Below are positions 23,735 to 36,480 of a stretch of 64,000 nt of DNA, one piece after another. Both the position numbers and the translations under genes were made by a program. Under the pieces are notes generated by a model that was not told the DNA's origin, ran no database searches, and saw nothing but the letters and a program-made list of their open reading frames with translations. Source of the stretch: Albizia julibrissin (Eukaryota > Streptophyta > Magnoliopsida > Fabales > Fabaceae); the NCBI GenBank assembly GCA_037074505.1, contig CM073480.1, positions 19,036,501-19,100,500 on the forward strand, read 5' to 3'. The first letter of the stretch is position 1; every line of letters begins with the position of its first letter.

Positions 23735-24109
23735 TGTTATGAATATAATATTTGTGTAAATGTCCACATATATCTCTGTTATCTAATATTAACTCTAGTA
23801 CCTTACAATTATCTTTATTCTCATTAAATTTGTTGATAATAGATATAGATTCTATTGAGATTGTTAACCTATGCTTATAAATAGTAGGCATGTATTATGT
23901 ACTGGAGACACCTTGAGCAGAGAATAACAATTACTCTCTTCTCCTCTCATATTCTCTCTTATCTTTCTCTTTATTTATAACACACACACATATTATATAG
24001 ACACGCGCACGCATGCGTGTGTATCAAGCAATAAGTACTAAAAAAATTATATTAATATTTGTTCGTGCAGAGCTTCTTTTTCAATCAAGGAGTTTGATGT
24101 TATTTAACA
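23735..24109 (+). repeat. 3' LTR of the dismembered copia element
   Basis: It starts TGTTATGAATATAATATTTG right after the polypurine tract and ends near TTATTTAACA at 24109 (375 bp). A decayed relative of its first 250 bases occurs at 55206-55428. A short AC/GC-rich tract with CACACACACATATT lies at 23981-24020. Confidence 0.65.
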
Positions 24110-24379
24110 CTTATTTCACTTCAATAAAAAATTATTACATACTTAATATATAATACGAGTTATCAATTAATTGTTTCTCCCTTCTTTGAATGATTTTTTT
24201 ATTTGTCGTCACATTCGAAGAGTTTAAAGTTTGACCCGTTGATTTAACTCATATCTCACGTCATTCTTATCACATAAGCTATCAAGCCATAAACAGCAAA
24301 GCGATCACTAATCTATAAAAACACTAACCATGTTTTATTATATTTTGTACTCATATTATTTATTTGAACAAGTATCAAG
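24110..24379. other. Intergenic DNA, part of a segment repeated (inverted) at 56060-56376
   Basis: No gene. The sequence matches the reverse complement of 56060-56376 at moderate identity, including AAGAGTTTAAAGTTTGACCC (here 24218-24237). It continues in the paralogue without the 8-kb copia element that starts at 24380, so the paralogue is an empty site for that insertion. Confidence 0.6.
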
Positions 24380-25024
24380 TGTTGGAAGTAGCTCCTTGAT
24401 TATCAAGCAACTTAGTAGATTCTCCAGCTTATCCTAATGCTATGTAGATCCTATTAGCAGCAGCTTAACAACATGCAAATGCTCATTAAATCATCATAAC
24501 AGTATAATTAAATCATCATAACAGTATAACAGTCATTAAGCAAGCGTTTTTGGACGTTGGGATGCAATAAAAAGCCAAACCGAATCTGTTTCATGCGTTA
24601 TTGAGTAAATGGATTTCAAGACTATTAACCAATAATAATAAAATTTTGAAGAAACCTGTTTCCAAGCACAAAATCTTGCAACGTCCAGATTTCACAATAT
24701 CACAAGCAATAAATGGCATTAAGGCAATTTGGCAATCCGGTTTATATGACTTTAAAAAGCTGCATAGTATTTAATGTACATATTTCACAAATAACACTAG
24801 TAAAAACAATTTTTAGAAAACCATTTATTTTTCAAAATAAACCTGAATTTTTTAAGTGGTCTCTCATAAAAACACTTATTCCACTTTTAGCTTGCATGTA
24901 AGCGAAATTGCCGGATTTCCATGTGGCCCATCATTGTGCAAGTTCACTCTTCCTTTTGGCCCTCCACAATTCCAAGTAAAGTGAGATTTGTTCCTTGTGA
25001 CACACCCACTCATTATATCCATAA
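24380..25024 (-). repeat. 3' LTR of the decayed copia element
   Basis: It aligns with 28759-29092 plus 32097-32379. Inside the element, adjacent to 25024, the minus strand has CATATGGGGGAT, a good polypurine tract. A 20-base duplication AATTAAATCATCATAACAGT (24506-24525 region) is present here but not in the other LTR. Confidence 0.75.
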
Positions 25025-25538
25025 TCCCCCATATGTGTCAAAAGGAACACCTTAACTGAGTTACACATATGAGTATAACCATTGGATCTAGTGGTCCTCT
25101 GGACTATGAACTAGACCTAGACCGATAACACTTAGTACACAGAGATGTCAGTGAAGCATGCTTTTAAGAACCAACAACCCTTGGGTGTGTACTAGAGGCT
25201 TTAAGAGTAAGATTATACCCCCACATTTCTGCTGTTAACATCAGTTTTGCACATTAAAACGGCCATACACGTTCCTGGTGCATAACTAATGCTCTAGAGA
25301 TTTCGCCATAATCTCATAGGAGTGCCCCCACTCCACATTCATCCTATGGGATTATAAAATCATTTAGAGCTTTAACCCAGGCTCACCAAAATGCATTCTA
25401 GCACTTTCCTATACTATATGAAGGGACAAGCAATTTATTCAGTGCTAGTAGAACTAACAAACGACTTATTTTTACCCACATGAACCTTCTTTATGGGATC
25501 ACCAATGACAAAGGTTGGGTTGACCATCACTATTAATT
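25025..25538 (-). other. 3' untranslated internal region of the decayed copia element
   Basis: Lies between the end of RNase H and the polypurine tract. No gene or further domain seen. Confidence 0.5.
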
Positions 25539-28500
25539 TCAAATTAGCTTTAGTCCCATTTCTCTCGATGTTTCAATAATTATTTTCTTCCTCAGGGGTT
25601 TTGTTAACGGATCTGCTAGGTTCACTTCAGACCTTACATAGTCAATTGAGATTACACCATTTTTTAGCATATGCCTTATAATATTATGTATCAATCGAAT
25701 ATGTCTAGTCTTACCATTAAAGTTTTTATTCTTAGCCGTAGCTATTGCAAACTGGTTATCACAGTGTAAGGACACTAATAGTGTTGGTTTTTCACCTAGT
25801 AGGATATTTGCTAAGAAGTTTTTCAACTACTCAACCTCAGTACCAGCCAATTCCATAGAAATAAACTCAAAATCCCTTGATGAACTGGTTATAACAGTTT
25901 GTTTGGCTAACTTCTATGTTATAGCACCACTACCAAGAGTGAAAACATAACCATTAGTGGATTTGGTATCCTTAGAATCTGTGATCCAGTTAGCATCACT
26001 ATATCCTTCTAATATGGTGGGAAATCCACTATAATGAATACCATAATTCATAGTACCTCTCAGGTATCTCAATACCCTTATTAGAGTCTCCCAATGTTTA
26101 CTGCCCGGACAGTAAGTATATCTGCTCAATCTATACACAACATATGCTATGTCAGGCCTAGTATAGTTCATTAAATGCAACAGACTCCCAATAATCTGTG
26201 CATATTTAGATTGAGTAATCAGATCTCATTTATGTTTTATTTAATATACACTTGGATTATAAGGAGTACTCAAAGGAGATTCATCAAACTGTTCAAACTT
26301 TCTTAGAATTTTCTCAATGTAATGTTCTTGAGAAAGTATGATACCATTTTCATTCCTTATTATTTTAACACCCAAAATCACTTTTGCTTCACCCAAATCT
26401 TTCCTATCAAAATTAGAAGCAAGAAAGCATTTTGTTTCAAGCACAACACTTATGCTAGTACTGAAAATAAGCATGTCATCAACATATAAGCAAATAATCA
26501 CACATTCATCATTCACAAGTTTTGTATAAACACACCTTTCTACTTCAACAGTAGAGAAACCACCATTTAACAAAAAATTGATCCAGTTTTTCATGCCATT
26601 ATTTAGGTACTTGTTTTAAACCATACAAAGACTTGACCAGTTTACAAACTTTGTTTTCTTGCCCAGGAACAATACACCCCTCAAGTTGTACCATATAAAT
26701 CTCCTCTTCTAAATCACCATTTATGAAAGTTGTTTTAACATCCATTTGGTGAATAAAAAGTTTATGAATAGAAGCTAAAGCAATTAGGATTCTAACAGAA
26801 GAGATCCTAGTCATAGGAGAGAATGTGTCAAAATAATCAACATTTTCTTTTTAAGTAAATCCCTTAGCTACTAATCTACCCTTGTATTTATCAATAGTTC
26901 CATCAAGAAAATACTTTTTTTTTCTGAAAACCCATTTGCAACCAATAGGCTTTGCTCTTGGAGGCAAGTCAACAAAACCCATGTTTTATTTTGACTCAAA
27001 GAATCAATTTCAGCATTTATTGATTCTTTTCAAAAAGATGCATTCGGAGAAGAAATAGCTTCATAAAATTTTTTGGGTTCATCTTGTACTAAAGAAGTAT
27101 AAAATTCATCTCTAAAAGACGTTTGTTTTCTTTTTTGTTTACTTCTCCTTAAATCTTTCAACCAAAAATTTGTATAAATTTTGTTTAGAAGAAGAAGAAT
27201 TTTCAACTCTTTTAGGAATATGCTCAACCTTGAAAGGAAATAAATGTTCAAAAAACTCTGCATCTTTTGTCTCAATAGTTGTGTTATAATCTAAAATATC
27301 ACTTTTCAAAACTAGAAAATGATAAGCAGCACTATGTTAAGCATAACCAATGAATATACAATCAGAAGTTTTAGAACCAAGTTTTCTCTTGTTAGGATCA
27401 GGTAATAAAACTTTTATGAGACACCCCCCACACTTTCAAATATTGAAGGTTAGGCAAAAGAAAACTTTCCACAACTCATAAGGTGTTTTATATGTTTTCT
27501 TATGAGGTATCCTACTTTGTAAAAAACAAGCAGTCAACAAAGCTTCACCCCATAAATTATCAAATGCTAAAGAACTCACAAGTAAAAAATTCATCATTTC
27601 TTTTAAAATTCTATTTTTACTTTCTACAACACTATTAGACTCACGTGAATATGGAGGAGTTACTTCATGAATTATTCCCTCTTTATCATAAAAATCATTT
27701 AGTGATAAATATTCCCCTCCTCTATCCAACTAAACCATTTAATCTTTTTGTTCAATTGATTTTCTACTTCTGCCTTGTGCAAAAGAGATTTTTTAAAAGC
27801 TTAATCTTTATTTCTCAACAAATATACTTTTGTATATCTTGAAAAATCATCAATATCTTTTACCTCCTCTAGTCTCCGTTTGTCTTAAATCACCTAAATC
27901 AATGTGAATTAAGGACAACACTCAATTTCCTTTTTAGTAGAAAAATGTGACTTTTTAAGTCAACTTAGCTTCTACAAAAATTTCACATTTATCAAAATCA
28001 TTATTTTTTATTTTTGAAATAAGCCCAAGGTGTTGTAGTTTAATTATATAAGACTTACTTATGTGTCCTAATCTAGCATGCCACATATCAAGGGAGTCAA
28101 TTAAGTAAACAGAAGAAGATGCATTATCAATAATTTCAACAGCACTCAAAATAAACAATCCCTTGTTACAATAGCCCTTTCCAATAGTCATATTATTCTT
28201 TGTTATGACAATCCTGACATACTCAAATGACACTCTAACTCCAGCTTCCACAAGCTATGCCATAGACACTGAGTTTGCTTTGACTTCAGGCACATATAGT
28301 ACATCGTTCAGTGCCAAGATCTTTCCACAAGTTAGTTTTAATATCATTTTCTGTTTTTGCTAAACCTTAGTAGCCCGGGAGTCAGCAAGATAAATGTAAT
28401 CTTTCTCATTTTCAAAGGAGGTAAACATTTCCTTGTTAGCACATATGTGCTTGGTAGCTCCTAGGTCTACCACCCATTTCTTCACATCAGAGACAAGGAG

Positions 28501-28736
28501 GGCATTAGAAACCACTGCTGAAATGATCTCATCACCACTACCATCATCTCCTTTACCAAATTTACACTTGGTTTAGGAGGATTTTCGTTTTCCCTCTTGA
28601 GATTAGTATTATTGGGCTTGTAACAAGATTTTTTAATTTTAATCTTTTTAATTATGACATTAGAGTCATACCTGATCTTGTTGTGTGACTTAGCTTCCAC
28701 CAAGTTTGCTTTGGCTGCAGCAATGTGAAACTCCAT
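25539..28736 (-). pseudogene. Copia gag-pol remnant
   Basis: Read on the minus strand from 28736: gag C-terminus (MEFHIAAAKANLVEAKSHNK), a degenerate zinc-knuckle area, a protease with D-L-G-A in place of D-S-G (about 28460), MWHARLGHIS of the pre-integrase domain (about 28080), integrase with SLIHIDLGDL and later DRGGEYLSLNDF...SRESNSVVESKNR (27729-27640) holding the second Asp and the Glu of the D-D-E triad, RT (26814-26240, with YVDDMLIFST) and RNase H (26180-25539, ending KPLRKKIIIETSREMGLKLI). The order protease-integrase-RT-RNase H is the copia order. At least ten stops or frameshifts separate the open pieces, so no polyprotein can be made. Plus-strand ORFs here are shadows. Confidence 0.85.
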
Positions 28737-28758
28737 GGTTATGAATAACTCTTAAGAT

Positions 28759-31700
28759 TGTTGACGGTAGCTCCTTAATTGTCATGCAACTTAGTGGATT
28801 CTCCAGCTCTACCTAATGCTATGCAGATCCTGTTAGCGGCAACTTATAAGCATGTAAATGCTCATTAAATCATCATAACAGTATAACAGTAATTAAGCAA
28901 GCGTTTTTGGATGTTGGGATGCAATAAAAAGCCAAACTGAATCTGTTTCATGTGTTATGGAGTAAATGGATTTTAAGACTATTAACCAATAATAATAAAA
29001 TATTGAAGAAACCTGTTTCCAAGCTCAAAATCTTGCAACGTCCAGATTTATCAATATCACAAGCAACTAATGGCATTAAGGCAGTTTGGCAATGTAACAT
29101 CCTAAATTGTGGGCTTAGAATATAAAGAATTAGTCCTAAATTAAGTAAACTATTAAGCCTAGTTGAGCCAAATGTCTTAAGCATATCATGAGGAAAATGC
29201 TTGAGAAAATAGTATGAAATGTTATTATGGGGCGTTAGAGAAATTATAAAGAGGTTTAGTTTCCCAAAATGGCCCATACAATTTTAAAGTTAATTTTGGG
29301 ATTTAAGGGCTTATTTTCCCAAAAATTCAAAGAAAAATAGTTAGAGGTCATAATTTAGCTTGAAAATTTCTGGGAAAATATTCTAAGGCTTTAAGAAGCT
29401 AATTAAAGAAAGGAATAATTAAAAAGTATTAAGGATTAATTTATGGAAATTTTATGGAGAGCCAATACTGATTTTAAAAAATGAGAAAAATTAGTAACTT
29501 TATTGTTTGGACTCAAAAATCAGAATTTGGCTAAAAGTTAAGCCAAAATATGGAACCTAAAAGATTTAAGAGATTTTAAATGTGACAAATTAGGGGGGAA
29601 GCTTTGTGAGCAGGCCCAATAGGATAAAACCACACTCCCCCTAATTAAAAACACTCACATCTCTCTCACACACAACACACACACACACACTTAACCATTA
29701 GATGAATAAAACACTCAGCTCCCTCACCCTCTCATTTGGACCTTCGGCCAGAGAAAAATAAAGGGATAAAGTGAGAGAGCTTGAGAGCTAGAGAGAGAGA
29801 GAGAGCCAAGAAAGGTTGCGATTGCTAGAAGAGGAAGAAGTCATCGGAAAAACCCACATGCAACCTGAGATTCCTACTTAGGTAATTCTCTTCTATCCTT
29901 TCCACATCTCTTTTGGTTGATTTTGGTGGTGATTTAAGGATTTTTGGTTGCCAAAAGATTGAGGAAGGTTGCTCTCAACAAGAGAGCTTGAGATGTGGGT
30001 TTGCATGTCGATTTTGAGTGAGTTCTTGAGGCTTTCTGGTTTTGTATAGTTGTCACCAAAACAGGGCATGCATTTTTAAGGTTGTAGGGTCAAATTTCTT
30101 GATGTTATAAGCTGTGACTTAGGGTAGCATGTCCATTTCTCTTCTTGTTCTTGGAACTGAAAAACCAGAGTCTGCACATGCACGATTTTACAGAAGCTCA
30201 AACTGAAATTTTGAGTGAAATTGCTTCAGTTTCTTTTGCAAATTTTAGAGTTTAAGATGTGAATTAGATGTGAGAATCAAGGAAAACTCAATTTGGAAAG
30301 AAAATGGAGGGGTTTTGGAGAGTTTAAGTCAAATTGTCAAGTCTGTAAGTTTCTAGGAGTCAGTCAGTTCTGGGCACTCTTTTGATCAGGCAAAACATGT
30401 CCATTATTTATGTAATTTAGCAAGGAAATAGTACACATCCAAAGTCTAAAAATATGTCCTAGAATGTGTCAATTGGATATCTAGAGTAAAAGTTATGCTT
30501 TTTGGAAATTTGGTCAAAAAACTGGAAACACTCTGTGTTCCAAAATTCTGACAGTGAGAAAATAGATAAATTTCATGAGGTTAATTTGGTAATTTTTTTG
30601 TTTATTTATTTTTCCCTTAAGTTATACATTTATATATTTCAATCAAGTATTAGAACTTAGGAATTGGATATGTAATTTATTAGTTATGGATTTTTAAAAT
30701 TTGGGTAGAGAATCTAGAAAATTCTGACTCTCATATTGGACAGTCAGACTGATCGTAGAGTTTGGAAACTTATAACCATGAGTTGATACTGGATGATATT
30801 TTTATTGTATAGAGGACTTCAATATCTTCACATAGAAACTTGAACCACCTCAATTAGAGTCTTCTAGCTTAAGATATGATTTTTCAAAGTTTCCTAATAA
30901 TTGAGACAAAATGAGTTAAGTTGGATAATTGATCACAATTTTAGGAAATGTAATTGGTGATGGTTAGTGAATGTTGGGGACAGATTTGAGGGGCTAACTT
31001 AATTGAATTAAATGTTGATTAATTGAGCCTAGAATGGAAAATGAATATCCTATGAATTTAAAAGAGGAGTTAGTGAGGGATTAAGCTCATAGCACAAATT
31101 TAGACCAATTGGGATTGGAAATGAATATTTATAGCAAAGTTAAAGAGCTAATTTAGAAGGGTTAGGTTGGCAAAAAAAAAATTTAGAAGGGTTAGAGTTT
31201 GGGAATGAGAAAGAGATTAATTATGAAAAGTAAGTATACAAAAGTCTGTGAGTTAACCTGCCATTACATGAGTATAATGGTTAATAGGATTTGTCTTTTT
31301 CTATCAAGCAAAAGGGGAAGCAAAACCAAAGGAGTTTAACCAAGAAGAGGTCACTTTGAAGAAAAAGAAGCAAAAGGTCGTAAAACTTGCTCTTATATAG
31401 TTTGTGTTTTGTTGATTGCATGATTATGTGCAATGTATGTTTTTGAACATGTAATATCCTTGCTTAAGTTTGTGACATGGCCATGTTTATGTACTTATAA
31501 GGTGTTGTTCTTGCATTGGCTATTTTCATGTTTAGCTTATAACAATTTCACATTATATAATGAGATAATGTTTTGGTTCTGAGATTCTGATCTCCCGAAT
31601 CTCACTCCTTTCTTCCATGACATATAGTAAGGGCAAGGGCGTAGTCGTTGGTGCAGCCTAAAGGAGAAGGAAGCTGGGAAGCTAATGTTTTGTACTTGAA

Positions 31701-32379
31701 TTAAGTTTATAAATTGAAGTTTTAGTTATACTTCTATTTTGGTAATAAACTTACTTATGTATGTATACATGTATTTTGGGCATGTAAATACCTCCATAAG
31801 GAGGATTAAAAATGATAGATTAAAAATGAGAGTAGAGCAAAACTCTAATAAGATTAATTAAGATTGAATGATTGATGAACCATAATGAAGAGTGTGAACC
31901 ACTAAATAACTATGCTAAAGAGTTTTACATTTTTCAAAAAAGCTCATTCATTTACAGGTTCAAACCCTGTGTTTGGGCTAGGTTTTCAACCAATTGCGAA
32001 AGTGTTTTCTTCCTAGGATTGAAATCTGGCTCAGTGGTTCAAATATTATTCTTATAGCTCACTCGACTGGTGATGGAAATACGGTGTCACAGGAAATTCG
32101 ATGTATATGACATTAAAAAGCTACATAGTACTTAATGTACATATTTCACAAATAATACTAGTAAAAACAATTTTCAGGAAACCACTTATTTTTAAAAATA
32201 AACCTGAATTTTTCAAGAGGTCTCTCATAAAAACACTTAGTCCACTTTTAGCTCCCACATAGGGGAAATTACCGGATTTCCATGTGACCCGTCATTGTAC
32301 AAGTTCACTCCTACTCTTGGTCCCCACAATCCCAAGTGGGATTTGTTCCTTGTAACACACCCACTCATTACATCCAACA
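28759..32379 (-). repeat. 5' LTR of the decayed copia element, split by a solo LTR
   Basis: LTR sequence occupies 28759-29092 and 32097-32379. The outer end is TCCAACA at 32373-32379. The expected PBS to the left of 28759 is not recognisable, and a gag ATG (28736) lies only 22 bases away, so the leader and most of gag have been deleted. Confidence 0.75.
29093..32091 (+). mobile_element. Solo LTR nested in the copia 5' LTR (3.0 kb)
   Basis: It starts TGTAACATCCTAAATTG and ends GGTGTCACA. The flanks are GGCAA (29088-29092) and GGAAA (32092-32096), 4 of 5 matching; the other copia LTR (GGCAATCCGG at 24730-24739) gives the uninterrupted sequence. Inside are AC and GA simple repeats (about 29675-29690, 29790-29805), a leader with CTTAGGTAATTC donor-like sequence, ~175-bp modules (about 30340-30900) and the GAGATTC/GAATCTC hairpin (31581-31603). 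No coding region. Confidence 0.8.
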
Positions 32380-33277
32380 CCAAATACCCACGACTATGTA
32401 GAATTAAATTCTTGACCTCTCAATTATCATCATAATGTTTTCATATCACAAGGCCGCCTTTAACATTTTTTTTAATGTATAAGCCATTAATATTTTTTAG
32501 TTTATCCAAAATAAAATAAGAAAAATCATATATTCTAGCAAGAAAAAAGAAAATTCTTATACAAGATGAACCGATCTATATCCCACCAAAGCAAAATGCA
32601 CCTCAGTTATAAATTATTAGTCGCCCCACTAAAATATTGCTCGAGCGAGTGAGTCTTGCCCCACTTTAGTTTTTTCTTTTTAAAAAAATCAATCTTGTCT
32701 GGCTGAATGCATTTTATATATATATTATCATATGTTATCCGATTTGTGGCTCATGACTACCCCCTTCCAACACAAGTATCTCCTGCGGGACTCAAACTCA
32801 AGACCCAGAGGGACCTAATGGAGCATTACACTCTTTTGGTCTAATACTTTCTTAGTTATTCTTTGTCCACTATTTTCTTAGTTATTCAACTAGAGAAATT
32901 AATGCTATACATTATACATTAAATATAGATTTATTTTTTGATCCTATAGTAATTTTTATCCATTCATTTTTAATCTAATGGTGAGAAAATGAGAAATTAG
33001 GGTATCTTCCCACCCGAGTGTCTTTCTCCCTCATCATCATAATTCACATATAGAAAATAATGGAAGAAAAATCATTGATTCAAAAGAGAAGAATGTCACA
33101 CATTAGAAAATATGTTTTTAGCAAAATGACAATCTCAATCACTCCAATAAAACACAATTTAACCAATGTTAGTTAACATATAATGTGAGTTGTCGACTAC
33201 ATCCTTGTTACTTATGCTGTAAATATTTTTACAAGATAATTTTTGGGCCCTGTAAATATCAGCATACTATTATAAAG
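32380..33277. other. Intergenic DNA, copy P1 of a duplicated segment
   Basis: No gene. The segment aligns in pieces with 42528-42600, 43068-43262 and 49950-50390 (direct), and its start with 55925-56060 (inverted). It keeps AACACAAG once at about 32778-32785, the uninterrupted target of the hAT element found at 43263 in the other copy. Confidence 0.7.
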
Positions 33278-33282
33278 ATAAT

Positions 33283-33428
33283 TGTAGAATGAATATGCAA
33301 TCAGAAAGTTGTTATTTTCATTCATATGCACAAGGGTAGATATACACAAGTGAGAGAATCATTACAATTAATACAATTAATGATAATTGATCCTAATCCC
33401 TGATTTCTTGCTATAATATTTCCTAACA
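33283..33428 (-). repeat. 3' LTR of the young copia element
   Basis: TGTAGAATGAATATG to CCTAACA, 146 bp. It matches the right LTR apart from a few substitutions and a missing ~30-base tandem unit. Confidence 0.9.
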
Positions 33429-33438
33429 CTCCTCCTCA
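33429..33438 (-). promoter_or_regulatory. Polypurine tract
   Basis: On the minus strand this reads TGAGGAGGAG immediately upstream of the 3' LTR: the plus-strand primer site for reverse transcription. Confidence 0.85.
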
Positions 33439-36400
33439 AGTTAGAGCATAGATATCAATCAAGCCCAACTTGTTACAAAGGTAGTCAACCCGAGTCCTAT
33501 TTAGAGCCTTAGTTAAAAAATCACTCAATTGGTCGTTGGACCTCACATGTCCCGTAGAAATGAAGTTCTCATTAATTTTATCACGTACGAAATGACAGTC
33601 GATCTCAATGTGTTTCGTTAATTCATTCGTGAAACACAGAGTTGGAAGCTATATGCAAAGCAGCTTTGTTATCACACCACAATTTCGCAGGTAATGATGT
33701 GGTAAGGCCAACCTCCTTCATTAACTGGTGGATCCACACAATCTCCTGTACTGACTGAGCCATGGCTATATACTCAGCTTCTGCACTAGAGTTTGAAACC
33801 ACATTTTGCTTCTTGCTTCTCCAAGATACTAGATTTCCACCCACAAGCATACAGTATCCTATAGTAGATATCCTGGTATACTTTGACCCAGCATGATCCG
33901 CATCATAAAAACATTCAATCTTAGTGTGACCATGATCTGTATAGAGTATACCACGACCTGGTGACCCCTTCAAGTAATATAAGACATGCTCTAAAGCTTC
34001 CCACTGAGCCACAGTCAGTGCTGTCATAAATCGACTAAGCATACTCACTGGGAATGTAACATCAGGATGAGTCACCATGAGATAGTTCAACTTCCCAATC
34101 AATCTACGATATCTCTCAGGGTAGGCAAATGGCTTAATCTTCTCAGGGTCAACCTTAGTCCTTACATTTTCTGGCAGTTCATCAAATGGTATGCTATCAT
34201 CAATTTCTAAAAAAGGATTAGGAATCATGGGAAAGCTACTCGGGGCTGCCCCAAGTTTTTCGGTCTCCTTTAGCAGATCCAGAACATATTTTCGCTGTGT
34301 CAGAAGGATGTCTTTCTTGCTTCTCATAACTTCAATCCCAAGAAAGTATTTTAACTTACCCAAATCTTTCGTTTGGAAATGAGAATCTAGGAAGCCTTTT
34401 AGTGACGAGATTCCAGATGTGTTGCTCCCCGTAATAACAATATCGTCAACATATACTACTAAGAGGATCAAGCCAGCTTCCGTTTGCTGATAAAACACAG
34501 AATGGTCACACTTACTCTGATTCAGACCAAAGTCCTTAACTACTGTGCTAAATCTGTCAAACCATGCACGAGGACTTTGCTTCAAACCATATAGCAATTT
34601 ATTAAGGTGACGTACCTTCCCACACTCCCCCTGAGCAACAAAGCCAGGTGGTTGCTCTATGTAAACCTCTTCAAGTAGATCATTATTCAAGAAGGCATTT
34701 TTGACATCCAACTGATGAAGTGCCCAACCATAAGTTGCTGCCAGAGAAATAAATAGACGAATAGAAGACAATTTTGCCACAGGGGAGAATGTTTCAGAAT
34801 AGTCAACACCATAAGTCTGAGCATAGCCCTTGGCAACAAGCCGTGCTTTCAATCGTTCCAAGGAGCCATCAGCCTTGGTTTTAATGGCAAAGACCCACTT
34901 GCAACCAATAGCCTTCTTGCCCGGAGGTAGATCAATAAGATTCCAGGTACCTACTTTATCAAGGGCCATCATTTCTTTTGCCATAGCAGCACGCCAACCC
35001 GGATGGGCTAAGGCTTGGTGAATAGTAGTAGGGATAGTGATGGAGTCAACAGAAGCTATGAATGAGCAGGATGGAAGAGAAAGATGATTATAGGAAACAA
35101 AAGAGGAAATAGGATAGGCACAGGTACGTTTACCTTTACGAAGAACAATGGGAAAATCATTCTCAGAAGTTTCAGGGACTGTGGGCATATTTGGCTCAGA
35201 GGCAGGAGTGGACGGAACTGAATCGGGATCAGACGCCGAAGCGGGTACCACTAGTGGGTCATGAATAGGAGCGGCGGCATTACTTTCCTTAGGATGCTTG
35301 GGATAAACATGATGGATAGGAGGTTTTCCCAGAGCTGGCCCAGTTGCTTGCATAGGTGGTAAGTAGACCTCATAGACCAATACGTCATCAAGACTGGTAG
35401 GGTTAACCAAGGAAGGGGGCAAACTAGACATAGGGAAGAACGGAATGGACTCATGTAAGGTAACATCTGTAGAGATAGGATAATGCCGAAGACTGGGAGA
35501 GTAGCATCGATAACCCTTTTGAACTCTAGAGTAGCCAAGGAAGACACACTTGAGAGATTTTGGATCAAGTTTGGTGACTGTAGGACTAGTATCACGAACA
35601 AAACAGACACAGCCAAATATTTTGGCATCAATAGGGAACAAGGGTTTGGAAGGAAATAAAGTGGTGTATGGAGTGTCATCATAAAGGATAGGAGTAGGCA
35701 TACGATTGATAAGGAAGCATGCAATGGACACAGCATCAGCCCAAAAGGATTTTGAAATGTTCATTTCAAACATTAAGGCCCTGGAAACTTCTAGTAAGTG
35801 CCGATTCTTTCTTTCGGCAACACCATTTTGGGCGGGATTATCAGCATAGAAGGACTGATGAATCATGCCATGAGTAAGCATATAGTCATGAAACTGGGCA
35901 AAAAAATATTCTTTAGCGTTATCACTCCGTAAGGTTTTCACAGAGGCACCAAACTAATTTTTAATCTCAGTACAGAAGTTGCAAAAGTGAGAAAATAACT
36001 CAGAACGGCTTTTCATTAAGTATAGCCAGGTAGTTCGAGAAAAATCATCAACAAACGTAACAAAGTACTTAAAACCAGACATGGACATGACAGGACAAGG
36101 ACCCAAAACATCAGAATGAACCAAATCAAAAGTGGACGCAACCCGTTTATTGACTCGAGGTGTCATATGAACAGGGTGATGTTTGGAAAACTGACACGAC
36201 TCACACTCTAAGGACGACACATGATGAAACTGAGGATACAATTTCTTCAAAGAGGACAACGACATATGACCAAGACGACAATGAACATCAAACGGAGAGG
36301 AACCACCAAAACAAGCAATAGAACGCGGCACCCGATCATCAAGAAAGTAATGACCGCCTGCTTCATAACCCTTACCAATAATCCGCTTCGTCATAAGATC

Positions 36401-36480
36401 CTGAATTAAACAGTGGTCAGGGAAAAGTGAGATAAAACAGTTTAATTGGCGAGTAAGTTTGCTAGGAGACAGAAGATTAA
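33439..36480 (-). pseudogene. Copia pol: pre-integrase, integrase, reverse transcriptase, RNase H
   Basis: Minus strand. The piece 36394-35954 carries the pre-integrase domain (FDVHCRLGHMSLSSLKKL) and the start of integrase (HSDVLGPCP, FVTFVDDFSRTTWLY). A single TAG at 35954-35956 separates it from a 772-codon open frame (35941-33623) in the same phase. That frame starts KTLRSDNAKEYF and NPAQNGVAERKNRHL (second Asp and Glu of the integrase triad), passes the copia RT with QLDVKNAFLNNDLLEEVYIE and YVDDIVITG, and reaches RNase H with AEAEYIAMAQ and LWCDNKAALHIA. A frameshift/stop near 33622 cuts the last ~60 codons, which can still be followed to about 33445 (ending in a polypurine tract). These few lesions plus the PIF insertion upstream make it recently inactive. 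Plus-strand ORFs are shadows. Confidence 0.9.

Larger units (their letters stand above)
2041..24109 (+). mobile_element. Dismembered Ty1/copia element, the host of the first nested stack
   Basis: Four separated plus-strand pieces read in order as one copia polyprotein: integrase (2041-2268 and 5672-5831), reverse transcriptase and start of RNase H (15577-16483), and end of RNase H plus 3' LTR (23232-24109). The gaps are filled by independently inserted elements. Joining the sequence across the GGAAA target duplication (2264-2268 and 5667-5671) restores a continuous integrase reading frame, and CAATA (16479-16483 and 23232-23236) marks the third interruption. The 5' half lies left of the window. 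Many stops and frameshifts show that it is long dead. Confidence 0.8.
24380..32379 (-). mobile_element. Decayed Ty1/copia element (minus strand)
   Basis: Two LTRs (24380-25024 and 28759-32379) flank a minus-strand gag-pol. LTR termini are TGTTGGA and TCCAACA in the best-kept copies. The flanks TCAAG and CCAAA both derive from a CCAGG-like site that is still present once in the inverted paralogue near 56052-56060. LTR divergence and many stops show an old insertion. The 5' LTR is split by a solo LTR. Confidence 0.8.

Noticed and set aside
24109..24130. Claim of a complete target duplication for the dismembered copia
   Set aside because: The 5' LTR is outside the window, so no partner can be compared.
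35251..35736. 161-codon minus-strand ORF
   Set aside because: Alternative frame of the copia pol, which is the conserved frame here.
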